The position numbers were made by a program, and so were the translations under genes. A DNA stretch of 64,000 nucleotides, taken from contig OX392533.1 in the NCBI GenBank assembly GCA_947623455.1, positions 33,106,229-33,170,228 of the forward strand. Reading direction: 5' to 3'. The notes beneath the pieces were generated by a model, which made no database searches, was not told the origin of the DNA, and saw only the letters and a list, made by a program, of their open reading frames with translations. The stretch's first letter is position 1; each line of letters begins with the position of its first letter. Shown in pieces: positions 12,040-24,285 of the stretch. The stretch is from Mimachlamys varia (lineage: Eukaryota > Mollusca > Bivalvia > Pectinida > Pectinidae).

Positions 12040-12270
12040 GCGCGCTACACACCAACGAATGTCAAAAAAATTACCACGAATAGTTATGTTTATACTGTTT
12101 TTGTTAACCAACATAATTCAATGAAGATATATACATATAATAACAGTCAAAACATTATTCAAAGTCAGGGTAGATCCAGAGAAAGAACAGCCACCAGTTT
12201 ACAGTGGAGCAGTGCACTCTCCAACGTTACAATTATGACATCATAAGCATGCTGACGTGACGATTTCCAA
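12040..12270 (+). repeat. Duplicated intergenic block (pair with 14725-14935)
   Basis: Shares CACACCAACGAATGT, AACCAACA, a GAGCA.TGCA.TCTCCAAC segment and CATAAGCATG.TGAC with 14725-14935 in the same order and strand. The divergence is that of an old local duplication or an interspersed repeat. Confidence 0.55.
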
Positions 12271-12384
12271 ATGCATGGTATTTGGAAATATCATACCTTG
12301 GACCCACTAGCGTCATTTATTCATTTTGTAAATATATCTTTTAGTAGATCATATTTAGTTACATGGCGGGTGTCGTCGATGAAG

Positions 12385-12545
12385 CAGAAGACGCTTACTC
12401 TTCCGGAACACCTGGTCTTATTCTCTTGTACTTTTGAAGGGGTCTCCATTTAAATCTTTCCTTTGTTCAAATTTTGCCCCTGGTTTATTCGATTTTGAGT
12501 TTGGATTATGATTATGTTGACGCTTCGGTATTCTCTTATTTTATT
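12385..12545 (+). repeat. Dispersed repeat, copy 2
   Basis: Longer and better-preserved copy of the 10410 family. It includes CCGGAACACCTGGTCTTATT, CTTTTGAAGGGGTCTCCAT and GTTGACGCTTCGGTATTCTC. Translation gives a short open frame, but I do not consider it a gene. Confidence 0.65.
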
Positions 12546-12894
12546 AGACAATTAACCGATTCGTGATGTTTGTTAGCATTCCTCTGAATAGTTTTTACAC
12601 AAATTGAATTTTTTTTTACGATTTACCGATGAGTCATACAGATAAATAACAACCGTTTGATATAGACTGATAAATAATAACAATATTTTAAAGTTTGTGG
12701 CATGTACTTGTGAGTTCTTTCAGTTCAAGATATGGATTTGACATACTACCGCCGAATTAGGTGAATGGGAATGAAATTTGGTGATCTCAGATATAGTCGG
12801 CCAAACCATAAACAAATTACCACAACTTCGGTAATAGGAAGCCAGTTAACATAAGGAGGCGGTACTATGCTAAAGTAAGCACTGTCTGAATTAA

Positions 12895-13280
12895 AGGCCC
12901 AATATACGAAACTTTCGGCAAAAGTTGAAGTGAAAATCAAGCCTAATAACTTTGTATATTGATAGATTTAGATAAGATTAACTGATATCAGCAATATTCA
13001 AGATGAATTCTTACGCGGTCACCGGTACAGCAGCAGTTGAAACTCGGCAATTGTAAACACGCGCCCATTATGAACTGTCTTCTAACTTCGGCTTGTTGTT
13101 GAAGCGGGACCCACCTGAATTCTTTTCATTTCTTTTGGATTTTTTTGTCAAGAGTTTCATGTTAGTTACCGCTCAGGTTTACTTCGTTTTAAGCTTACTT
13201 TTGCATGGTTATCAACTGGATTTTTTTTCAGAACTGTTCAAAATCACGAAAAATGACCTGAAGTTACGTATATTGGGCCT
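12895..13280. mobile_element. 386-bp MITE with TTAA target duplication
   Basis: The ends AGGCCCAATATACG (left) and CGTATATTGGGCCT (right) are exact complements, and both are flanked by TTAA (12891-12894 and 13281-13284). The interior is non-coding. Like the element at 9353-10365 it targets TTAA, but its TIR sequence differs, so it is a separate family. Confidence 0.7.
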
Positions 13281-15650
13281 TTAAAGGTTTTAGTCTGCTG
13301 CATGAAATAATTTAAGAGGCGTTTGCCTATCAAACCAAACACCTACACAATTTACCAAAAGATACACGTGTCGTCACGCTGGTTCTACATTGTCTTATCC
13401 ATATATGGTGTGACTATTTTAATCATAGGAGTCCCCATGCAATGGTTATTTGTCTTTGTTATAATTTGGCTCAGTTTTGATATCTATCCACATACATGTA
13501 GCTAGAGGATGGACGTATTTATCTGAGCTTGAATAATGTACAAAATACATATACACTGGATTTAAATGTCACATTTGCTTTCATTTTTTATGCTTTATTA
13601 ATGTTTTATTGTAATTTTGAATAAACATTTTTTTAGTAGTGTGACTAAGCATTAGGTATACGGAAGCATAATGCATAACAAACATGCAATTTTGAAAAAA
13701 TAAGGCACATACCTTTGACAGGTAAGCACAATTGATTAACCTTAAGCAAGATATATATACAATGTACATGCATGTATGTTTGTAAACATGCATTATATTG
13801 ACGATGCATACATATAACTGAGAAGTGTATTTCTATGTATATTATCAAGTTCTGTTTTATAATTGTGAAGCCCTCATAGTCTTATGGATTTTGCTTATAT
13901 CAATTTTAGGGCTGATTTTTGTTTCATTTTCATACGCGTAATATTACATGGATTATCCATTGCTACTTAAAATTATACTTAAATAAAAAGAATTTGGATC
14001 ACGTCATCTCGGGTATATGATGAACTAGGACAGTTCAGGTATATAGAAAAGCTACTACTACAGGCCTACCTGTCAAACATGTACGCTGTTCATGTTACAT
14101 CTGATTTAAATGAAAACCCTTAGCTATTAGATTAGGTACGTACAATTAAATCTGTATGAAAACAAGTGCTTTTTAATAAAAATGAATATTATACCATACG
14201 ACTTTGTTCTTGCCCAGGGCTTTAGGATTAAAAAAACACCACAAAAAGGGTTTATACACAACAAGTCGGTAAAACAAGAAGCCTGGTTACATTTGAAAAT
14301 ACCTAGGGTGATTTTTCCTATCATTCATCTCGGAGCAAGAAAAATATTATTTGCTCATTTTTTACTGAATTGTTATAACCACAAAGAAACATGCAAATGC
14401 GTTTTGGTTTGAAGAAAAAAATTCTGTCATCGATATGAAGCAAACCTTTTAAATATGTATGTACAAACATATCTGATATACATGTATATATTTAAAAATA
14501 AAGTAATCCATCATCACGTTGCTTTCTTTGCATTAAGACATCGGACTTTCCAATTCGTGACGTCACGTCACGTGAAATGAATTACATTCACAGCCATATA
14601 ACCCTGGAACGTCCTTACGTAGATACAGGGAAATGGGAGAAGTATACTTATGTAAGTATATCCGATTCATTCTGCTTATACTTACGATGAAATTGACTTA
14701 GGGATTGGTGGTCATATTGTAACATACACACCAACGAATGTAGCAAAACATTTGACAACCAATACTTATATTGTATTGAGATTTTTTGATAACCAACGCA
14801 CTGTTGATGCAGACATATTCATATAGTATTAGTCAGCGTAAATCAAACTGCCACCCATTAACATTTGAGCAATGCAGTCTCCAACAGTACAAGTATGATG
14901 GCATAAGCATGATGACATGACGTCACAATGTCCCCATGTGTGTTGTTGAAAAATAGCAAACATTGGGCATAGGAGATTCATCTTATATAGAGTTTTTTTC
15001 CGACATGCGTATATGAATAACGTATTGAAACCTGCTGGACAATATACATATGTACATTGCATGTACATCATATGTTTTGAACATATGAGCGTTGCTTGTT
15101 TTACGTAATATGCTGTTTATAAATAACAAAATAAACATTTAAGTACCTCATCGGCGTCGTCGTTTGTATCTTTACGATATCATTGATATATTTACAAAAT
15201 GCATAAACTTCAAATGAAAATTTAACGTTTAATGTCTGAAGATATTTTTCGGGTCAAATGTTACGACAAAACAGCCTAGAAGAAAACCTGTATAAATCAT
15301 GTTGATGATCAAATACCTTGGAACATCATACACAATTATATTTCCACATTCAAAAAGCGGCCCGACTTATTTTCTTATCAGAATTAATAGACATATATTA
15401 TGGAGCTACACAAGTTGATGAATTAAGTATGCCAAGCACTGTTTACAAACGTTGTATTTCAACCGCAACAATCAAGTAATAGTCTCCATTGTGGAGATAA
15501 AGTTCAAGCACAGTTTGATTACTTGAACTTCCAAATAAAACAATACATGTATATGGACTAATAAAGATTATACTGGATTTGAATGATACCTTTAATATGA
15601 TAAAAGGGGAATAGCATGAGGGTTACCATAACTACATGCAACAAAACCCC
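13281..15650. other. Intergenic stretch
   Basis: Holds the duplicated block at 14725-14935. The part around 14545-15200 also resembles 28440-28770 (TTCGTGACGTCACG, then AAAATAAACA.TTAAG and CGATATCATT), which suggests duplicated flanks of the Mab-21-like genes. No gene is seen. Confidence 0.45.
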
Positions 15651-15659
15651 ATATCCATA

Positions 15660-18600
15660 CCATCAGGATTTCCATACCTTACATAACATAGTAAACCCGT
15701 CAGTGTCCCCTATACCTTACATAACATACAGTCACCCCGTCAGGGTTCCCCATACCTTACATAACATACAGTCACCCCGTCAGGGTCCCCTATACCTTAC
15801 ATAACATACAGTCACCCCGTAAGGGTCCACTATACCTTAAATAAGATACAGTCACCCCGTTAGGGTTCCCCATACCTTACATAACATACAGTCAACCCGT
15901 CAGTGTCCCTATACCTTACACAAACAACAGTCACCCCGTCACTGTCCACATACTTTACACAACACACAGACAACCCGTCGATATCCCAATACCTTACACA
16001 ACACACAGACACCCCGTCAATGTCCCCATACCTTACACAACACACAGACAACCCGTCGATATCCTAATACCTTACACAACACACAGACACCCCGTCAATG
16101 TCCCCATACCTTACACAACACACAGACACCCTGTCAGTGCCCCCATACCTTACACAACACACAGACACCCTGTCAGTGCCCCCATACCTTACACAACACA
16201 CAGACACCCCGTCAGTGCCCCCATACCTTACACAACACACAGACAACCCGTCAATGTCTCCATTCCTTACACATCACACAGTCACCCCGTCAGTGCCCCC
16301 ATACCTTACACAACACACAGACACCCCGTCAGTGTCCCGATACCTTACACAACACACAGACACCCCGTCAGTGCCCCCATACCTTACATAACACACAGAC
16401 AACCCGTCAATGTCTCCATTCCTTACACAAACCACAGTCACCCCGTCAGTGCCCCCATACCTTACACAACACACAGACATCCCGTCAGTGCCCCCATACC
16501 TTTCACAACACACAGACAACCCGTCGATATCCCTATACCTTACACAACACACAGACACCCCGTCAATGTCCCCATACCTTACACAACACACAGACACCCC
16601 GTCAGGGTTCCCCATACCTTACATAACATACAGTCACCCCGTCAGTGTCCCTATACCTAACACAAACCACAGTCACCCCGTTAGTGTCCCCATACCTTAC
16701 ACAACACACAGACACCCCGTCAGTGTCCCGATACCTTACGCAACACACAGACACCCCGTCAATGTCGCCATTCCCTACACAACAAACAGACACCCCGTCA
16801 GTGTCCCCATACCTTATACAACACACAGACACCCCGCCAGTGCCCCCATACCTTTACACAACACACAGACACCCCGTCAGTGTCCCCATTCCTTAAACAA
16901 CACACAGTCACCCCGTCAGTGTCCCGATACCTTACACAACACACAGACACCCTGTCAGTGCCCCCATACCTTACACAACACACAGACACCCGTCAGTGTC
17001 CCGATACCTTACGCAACACACAGACACCCCGTCAGTGTCCCGATACCTTACGCAACACACAGACACCCCGTCAATGTCGCCATTCCCTACACAACACACA
17101 GACACCCCGTCAGTGCCCCCATACCTTATACAACACACAGACACCCCGCCAGTGCCCCCATACCTTTACACAACACACAGACACCCCGTCAGTGTCCCCA
17201 TTCCTTAAACAACACACAGTCACCCCGTCAGTGTCCCCATACCTTACACAACACACAGACACCCTGCCAGTGTCCCCATACCTTACACAACACACAGCCA
17301 TCCCGTCTGGGTCCCAATACCATCCACAACACACCGACACCCTGTCAGAGTCCCCGTATTATACATATGCCCCTTACACAGTTCACAGTTGTCATTTTAG
17401 AATATTCAACCAAACATGATAAACAGTGACTTGCTACCACACAACACAGTCATCCCCGTTAGGGTTCCCCATACCTTACACAAACTGTCACACGGTCAGG
17501 TCCCCATACCTTACACAGCACACAGTCACCCCGTCAGTGTCCCCTTACCTTACACAAACTGTCACACGGTCAGGTCCCCATACCTTACACAGCACACAGT
17601 CAACCCGTCAGTGTCCCCATACCTTACACAAACTGTCACACGGTCAGGTCCCCCATTCCTCACAGAAACTGTCACACGGTCAGGTCCCCATACCTTACAC
17701 AGCACACAGTCACCCCGTCAGTGTCCCCTTACCTTACACAAACTGGCACACGGTCAGGTCCCCATACCTTACACAGCACACAGTCACCCCGTCAGTGTCC
17801 CCATACCTTACCCAAACTGTCACACGGTCAGGTCCCCATACCTTACACAACACACAGTCAACCCGTCAGTGTCCCCATACCTTACACAAGCTGTCACACG
17901 GTCAGGTCTACCATTCCTTACACAAACTGTCAAACGGTCAGGTCCCCCATACCTTACACAACACACAGTTCCCCCGTCAGTGTCCCCATACCTTACACAA
18001 ACTGTCACCCCGTCAGGTCCCCCATACCTTACACAAACTGTCACACGGTCAGGTCCCTCATACCTTACACAACACACAGACACCCTGTCAGTGCCCCCAT
18101 ACCTTACACAACACACAGACACCCTGTCAGTGTCCCGATACCTAACGCAACACACAGACACCCTGTCAGTGCCCCCATACCTTACACAACACACAGTCAC
18201 CCCGTCAGTGCCCCCATACCTTACACAACACATAGACATCCCGTCAGTGCCCCCATACCTTTCACAACACACAAACAACCCGTCGATATCCCTATACCTT
18301 ACACAACACACAGACACCCCGTCAATGTCCCCATACCTTACACAACACACAGACACCCCGTCAGGGTTCCCCATACCTTACATAACATACAGTCACCCCG
18401 TCAGTGTCCCTATACCTTACACAAACCACAGTCACCCCGTCAGTGTCCCCATACCTTACACAACACACAGACACCCCGTCAGTGTCCCGATACCTTACGC
18501 AACACACAGACACCCCGTCAATGTCGCCATTCCCTACACAACAAACAGACACCCCGTCAGTGTCCCGATACCTTACACAACACACAGACACCCCGTCAGT

Positions 18601-20200
18601 GTCCCGATACCTTACACAACACACAGACACCCTGTCAGTGCCCCCATACCTTACACAACACACAGACACCCCGTCAGTGTCCCGATACCTTACGCAACAC
18701 ACAGACACCCCGTCAATGTCCCGATACCTTACGCAACACACAGACACCCCGTCAATGTCGCCATTCCCTACACAACACACAGACACCCCGTCAGTGTCCC
18801 CATACCTTACACAACACACAGACACCCCGCCAGTGCCTCCGTACCTTTACACAACACACAGACACCCCGTCAGTGTCCCCATTCCTTAAACAACACACAG
18901 ACACCCTGCCAGTGTCCCCATACCTTACACAACACACAGCCATCCCGTCTGGGTCCCAATACCATCCACAACACACCGACACCCTGTCAGAGTCCCCATA
19001 TTATACATATGCCCCTTACACAGTTCACAGTTGTCATTTTAGAATACCCAACCAAACATGATAAACAGTGACTTGCTACCACACAACACAGTCATCCCCG
19101 TTATGGTTCCCCATACCTTACACAAACTGTCACACGGTCAGGTCCCCATACCTTACACAGCACACAGTCACCCCGTCAGTGTCCCCTTACCTTACACAAA
19201 CTGTCACACGGTCAGGTCCCCATACCTTACACAGCACACAGTCAACCCGTCAGTGTCCCCATACCTTACACAAACTGTCACACGGTCAGGTCCCCCATTC
19301 CTTACACAAACTGTCACACGGTCAGGTGCCCATACCTTACACAGCACACAGTCACCCCGTCAGTGTCCCCTTACCTTACACAAACTGGCACACGGTCAGG
19401 TCCCCATACCTTACACAGCACACAGTCACCCCGTCAGTGTCCCCATACCTTACCCAAACTGTCACACGGTCAGGTCCCCATACCTTACACAACACACAGT
19501 CAACCCGTCAGTGTCCCCATACCTTACACAAGCTGTCACACGGTCAGGTCTACCATTCCTTACACAAACTGTCACACGGTCAGGTCCCCCATACCTTACA
19601 CAACACACAGTTCCCCCGTCAGTGTCCCCATACCTTACACAAACTGTCACCCCGTCAGGTCCCCCATACCTTACACAAACTGTCACACGGTCAGGTCCCT
19701 CATACCTTACACAACACACAGACACCCTGTCAGTGCCCCCATACCTTACGCAACACACAGACACCCCGTCAGTGTCCCGATACCTTACACAACACACAGA
19801 CACCCTGTCAGTGCCCCCATACCTTACACAACACACAGACACCCCGTCAGTGTCCCGGTACCTTACGCAACACACAGACAACTCGTCACTGTCCACATAC
19901 TTTACACAACACACAGACACCCCGTCAATGTCGCCATTCCCTACACAACACACAGTCACCCCGTCAGTGTCCCCATACCTTACACAAACGGTCACATGGT
20001 CAGGTCCCCCATACCTTACACAAACTGTCACATGGTCAGGTCCCCTATACCTTACACAAACTGTTACACTGTCACACGGTCAGGTCCCAATACCGTCCAC
20101 AACACAACAACACCCTGTCAGAGTTCCCATATTATACGTATTCACCTTACATAGATCACAGTTGTCCTTTTAGAACCCCCGACCAAACATATTACAGTAA
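15660..20200 (+). repeat. 39/35-bp minisatellite array with about 1.64-kb higher-order units
   Basis: More than 100 units. The main unit is 39 bp: ACACAACACACAGACACCCC followed by GTCAGTGTCCCCATACCTT. A 35-bp variant has ACACAAACTGTCACACGGTC in place of the first part and dominates about 17470-18060 and 19110-19710. Three higher-order units each end in a non-repetitive spacer of about 130 bp (ending near 17420, 19065 and 20200). The spacer's CAAACATGATAAACAGTGAC recurs at a spacing of 1,642 bp. Because the common unit is 13 codons long and lacks stops in several frames, long open frames arise on both strands (up to 551 codons). I read these as by-products of the repeat. Confidence 0.95.
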
Positions 20201-21894
20201 CCCCCCACCCTACTGTTTTTCCTTTTTTTGGCTTTCGGTGATATCCTTTAGCCGTAATAGGCATAAAAACTGCAATTGTGTGGCAACTTTTCCGCCGAAA
20301 CTGTAATGTGTATAATTTTGTGCATTGCAATGCGTGCGACTTGGTGTACATAAACTTTTGAAGAATGCTTTTTATATTTCTAACCAGATATAAGCAACCG
20401 AAAGTTGTTATATATAGTCTAGTAGCCAGCAGTTGATGTAGTGAGGAGGGGGTAAACAGGAGGGGTACACTGGTCGCGCGGCACACATGTCCCGCCAGCC
20501 TTTCCCGTTACAGCTCGAATCATTTAAGGGCAATCAAGCGAAGTTTGTTTACTTTTTTATAATATCCCCAAATATTTTATAAAAAATTTATGAAATTGTA
20601 GTTCGGTAATCTTTGTGAACTATTCATAACGATTTTTATTTTATAAAAAAAATATGTTTTCCAATTATTAAAGGGAAATCCTTAATCGGCCAATCCATGC
20701 AAATGATACATATGTTTAAAAACATCTCTGAGCACTCTGAACCCCACGGAGCATGCGTATGTTAGGTTAACAAATTTTCTTCCAGAGAACCCCTGTGTGT
20801 GCGAGCTTTCAGTGATATCTTCGTTTGGTTAGTTTGAAGTATACCAGCACAATTTCTCGTGGGATCTAATAATAATCATATATATAATAATTGTAGACAA
20901 CGTATTCCGTTAATCTAACATACATTGAAAGAAGTACGTGTGAAATCAATCTCTTTGAATTCGTGTCCTCGTGTTTAATTGTTTAAAACATACATACATG
21001 TGGTCGCGCCAGGTGGCACCATTATGTCGTACGTTCTTTTGAACTGATCCCTTTGTGTGAATATACGTATTTTTCATTCTAATTAATTTTAAGAAACGCG
21101 GATTCACTAAGTTTCTTCTTTAAGCACTGTTTTACACTTGTAGATTCATCATCGTTATATATCTATATATGTAGCGCTGAATACATCAATTGAAAATACA
21201 TGTACAACCAGAATCTTTTCAGTGTACCGTCTATAATTAATGTATTTGTGCATTGAATTTTTCCCCTTGTATTTTCAGTGTGTAACTGTGTGCGAGCGCC
21301 AATAGTCCCCAAAAAACGGGTATTTTGTTTTCTATTTATTGGAGTCAAAAACATATTGTGGAGAATCACAAAAAAAAATGCGGAACTAGTGTGCCTAGAT
21401 CAAGGGAGGATAAATTGTTGGGGAATCGGTTATTATCTCAGGTGAAAACGGAACACATCCGAATAGATTATGTCGCGGAGTGTTGATGCATTGCAGGCTC
21501 CAAGCAAAAGCATTGTTGGCTTACCGATTAAATAAAATAAGATTTGGAAATTGGCGCAATTATTCAGTTGGCTTTACAATTATCTTGATTTACATACTAA
21601 GTATTACTAATTTAACCATTATTTTAAATTTTGAAATTGGTACAAATCATCAGTTATACATTGCAAACCCATGCATTACCAGAAGGAGTGTAATGATGGA
21701 CAGTGATTGGAGATTTGAACCAGGGTATAATGGATTGCAGGTTTATATTCATACTATGTTGTATCATATATGCATCATCACAGTTCTGAGGAATATTGGC
21801 CAAAAAATGTTATAATGGCCGAGAGCCTCATGGCCCTTGGCCTCTTGTTTGTTATCATAACACATTCCATGGAATATCCGTTGCAAATACCTAA
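20201..21894. other. Intergenic stretch
   Basis: AT-rich. A segment ending GGCCCTTGGCCTCTTGTTTG near 21835 carries the GGCCTCTTGTT end seen in several dispersed elements further right. No gene is supported. Confidence 0.4.
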
Positions 21895-22409
21895 ATATAG
21901 CTTGTATTTAAACTGAAAGTAGGGATTTTCAATGACGTGTGTATATATTTACACTTATTGTGAAATACCCAATACTCGATTTGTGAATACCAAACCGGCA
22001 TTTAAACATTGCAGGTCGGACTAGTATAGCGGAAGTCTATAGCTACATACGCTGGCCCAGGCGGAAGACAAATTCCGTATCTTGTATCTTGTTCGTCAAA
22101 TGTAAGAAGATAGTTGTGCAAAACATATAAATGGATGAGTTAGATATGTAATCGCCTACTGTAAACACAGCCTGGACCTCTTGCTTAAGGTGAAGGGAGA
22201 TAACTCGTATATAAAAACATAACTTCAATGGATATAACGTAAACCTTGTTTTGACAACCGTTGATCAACACGGCCTCCGGATAGCTTCCCGTCCTGACGA
22301 CAACAATTCGCTTCAATGATGTGATTTTCTTAAAATTGATAATGATCATCGACTACCCTGGTATGTCACAACACGCCATGAACGGTCTCTGTTGAATGAA
22401 GTCTGACAG
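21895..22409 (+). promoter_or_regulatory. Upstream region and predicted non-coding exon 1 of Mab-21-like gene 2
   Basis: Homologous to the upstream segments of genes 1 and 3. It starts with ACTGAAAGTAGGGATTTTCA and TTATTGTGAAATACC, has TATATAAAAA at 22208-22217 and CTTCAATGGATATAACGTAA just after it, and ends GACAG|GTTTGT with the donor GT at 22410. The acceptor TTTTTGTAG ends at 24255, giving an intron of 1,846 bp. Transcript boundaries are inferred. Confidence 0.6.
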
Positions 22410-24255
22410 GTTTGTTTACCTTAATCATTAATTAATCTGTTTTTACTGACATTTGACAATACAAATAATAATTTCTGTTGTTAATACAACAACGGCTGAG
22501 TCAATTGTAAGGAATAACAGCCCGAACAATAATGTTAATTAAAAATATCACGGAGTACCCGGACAGTTCACAATGGACGTGAAGATTGTGCCGTGGCCTG
22601 GGCTTAAACCCGCAACCCTAGCTAGGTTCTTGGATAGCTCTATGCTTTACCGCTGATCATGAGTTAGAGCTTTTTAAATGTGTTGGCACTTTAACACCAC
22701 AAGCCAGGCTCTAATTGTCTGTAACGAGGGCCATGAAAACCATTTGTAATGTACGCAGTGGATCGCAACCCGATCCATAGGTACCTCATCAGACGCTAGA
22801 CATTCCCTCTAGCTCGAAGCTTGAAATGTATATTTATTAATCATGTATAAAATTTAGATATGGCACATTAATATCGGGATTTAGGATAAAAAACGTGATA
22901 TATTTTATTTACTTTTTTATTAGTTTGTTCTAGTCACGCCAAGTAAAAAAGCATCATGCATTCTCAGAAAAGCGCGGGAGTTTGACAACCTATAGAAATC
23001 GCCATTTTGAACAAATAGAGAATTCGTGACATTTCACTAGTAGAATAGGAATACGGTGGAATCAGCTATCATATTTTTGTAGACCGTAAGCGGCCTTAAT
23101 TTCCCAAAAGGCTTTTACACATGAGAAAGCACCGGGAGTGCGCAAAGCGTTTACAGATCCAAATCCCGCGGCGCTTTGCGCCGCTTGGGGGTTTGAAAGA
23201 AAACTGAGTACGGATTATGTTTTGTTAACGCTTTGGTATTCTCTAATTTGTTTTTTTTTTACATAAAAAAAACCACTTTTACCTTTGTGAGTAATTTCTC
23301 ATGATAATGCCTTAAAGTATGGAAAGTAATGGGACTTGTACTGAGGCCGCAATATACTTCATGTAGCAGATTACAGAAGATTTACAGATTTCTGGGAAAC
23401 AAGGCCCATGTCCGAGAAACATAAACGCAGGGTGTGCAATTTACACATTAATTTTATAAATGTATATATTTTTGCAAACAGCATTGTATTTATAACTCAT
23501 AGAAAGGAACGAGAAGTGTATAAACTTATATTTTATATGTATGTCACTGTTGTGAAAACCATGGTTACCACAAAAAATACTGAAAAATGCAAAAACAAAC
23601 CCCACTATTTCTGACCCCAAACTTGACCCCCGCAAATAGGATTTTTGTTCTTGCGTTCTATCTAAAACTAAAGTTTACAAACTTTGTTGCAAAATTATCT
23701 GTGTCCAAGCAGAGATCGTTTGCTTAGATTTTTCGCTATTTTCCCTCATGTGCTGTTGTCGAAATTTCACTTTCTGTAATCTCTAACCAATTTAGTTATT
23801 CTTTTACAAATGTGAAGTCCACAAAGTCCTATTTGTCATGCTTAAGCCAATTTTACTTATTTTACCTTTTTTTTTAGATTTTGATAGGCATAATATTCAT
23901 TGTACAAAAATGTCACCCATAGCCACAAAGTCCCACAATACACTGCCACCTCAAGAGATACCACTTAGATATAGAAATACATAATGCACTTTACTTACAT
24001 GTAGCACAAACAAATAACATATGCCCATATGTATTTTTGTTTGTATCATGCGCTTATCCGGACAATTATATGTTGCATGATTCTTACCTAGACCTGTACT
24101 GAAACATCAAACAAGTTTTTAGTGTTTATCTTTAACACCAAGTCTGATGTTGATCAAGCTAAGGTTAATTAAATCGTCAAAATATAACCCACGAATATAT
24201 ATTAATGCTGATATATTATTTCCCTTAGCACTTTATTTCTTATTTCTTTTTGTAG
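22410..24255 (+). other. Predicted 5' UTR intron of Mab-21-like gene 2
   Basis: Bounded by the donor at 22410 and the acceptor ending at 24255. It contains a tRNA-like short repeat on the minus strand (22570-22680) and a fragment of the 10410-type dispersed repeat near 23195-23255. Confidence 0.5.
22570..22680 (-). repeat. tRNA-derived SINE-like sequence
   Basis: On the minus strand a D-arm-like AGCGGTAAAGC is followed by GCGGGTTTAAGCCCAGG, which resembles a pol III B box. The full cloverleaf is degenerate, so this is a tRNA-derived repeat at best. Confidence 0.4.
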
Positions 24256-24285
24256 CACACTGCATGTACTTCACGTCTACATGAG

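Noticed and set aside
12271..12453. A short open frame as a small gene.
   Set aside because: It lies largely in a dispersed repeat found at least three other times in the window, including in inverted orientation.
15860..20310. Long open frames on both strands (for example 16410-17429, 17416-19071, 19068-20306, and 18361-18825 on the minus strand).
   Set aside because: They arise from a 39-bp unit that is a multiple of three and lacks stops in several frames. The frames overlap one another on the same DNA, and there is no start context, domain or splice evidence.
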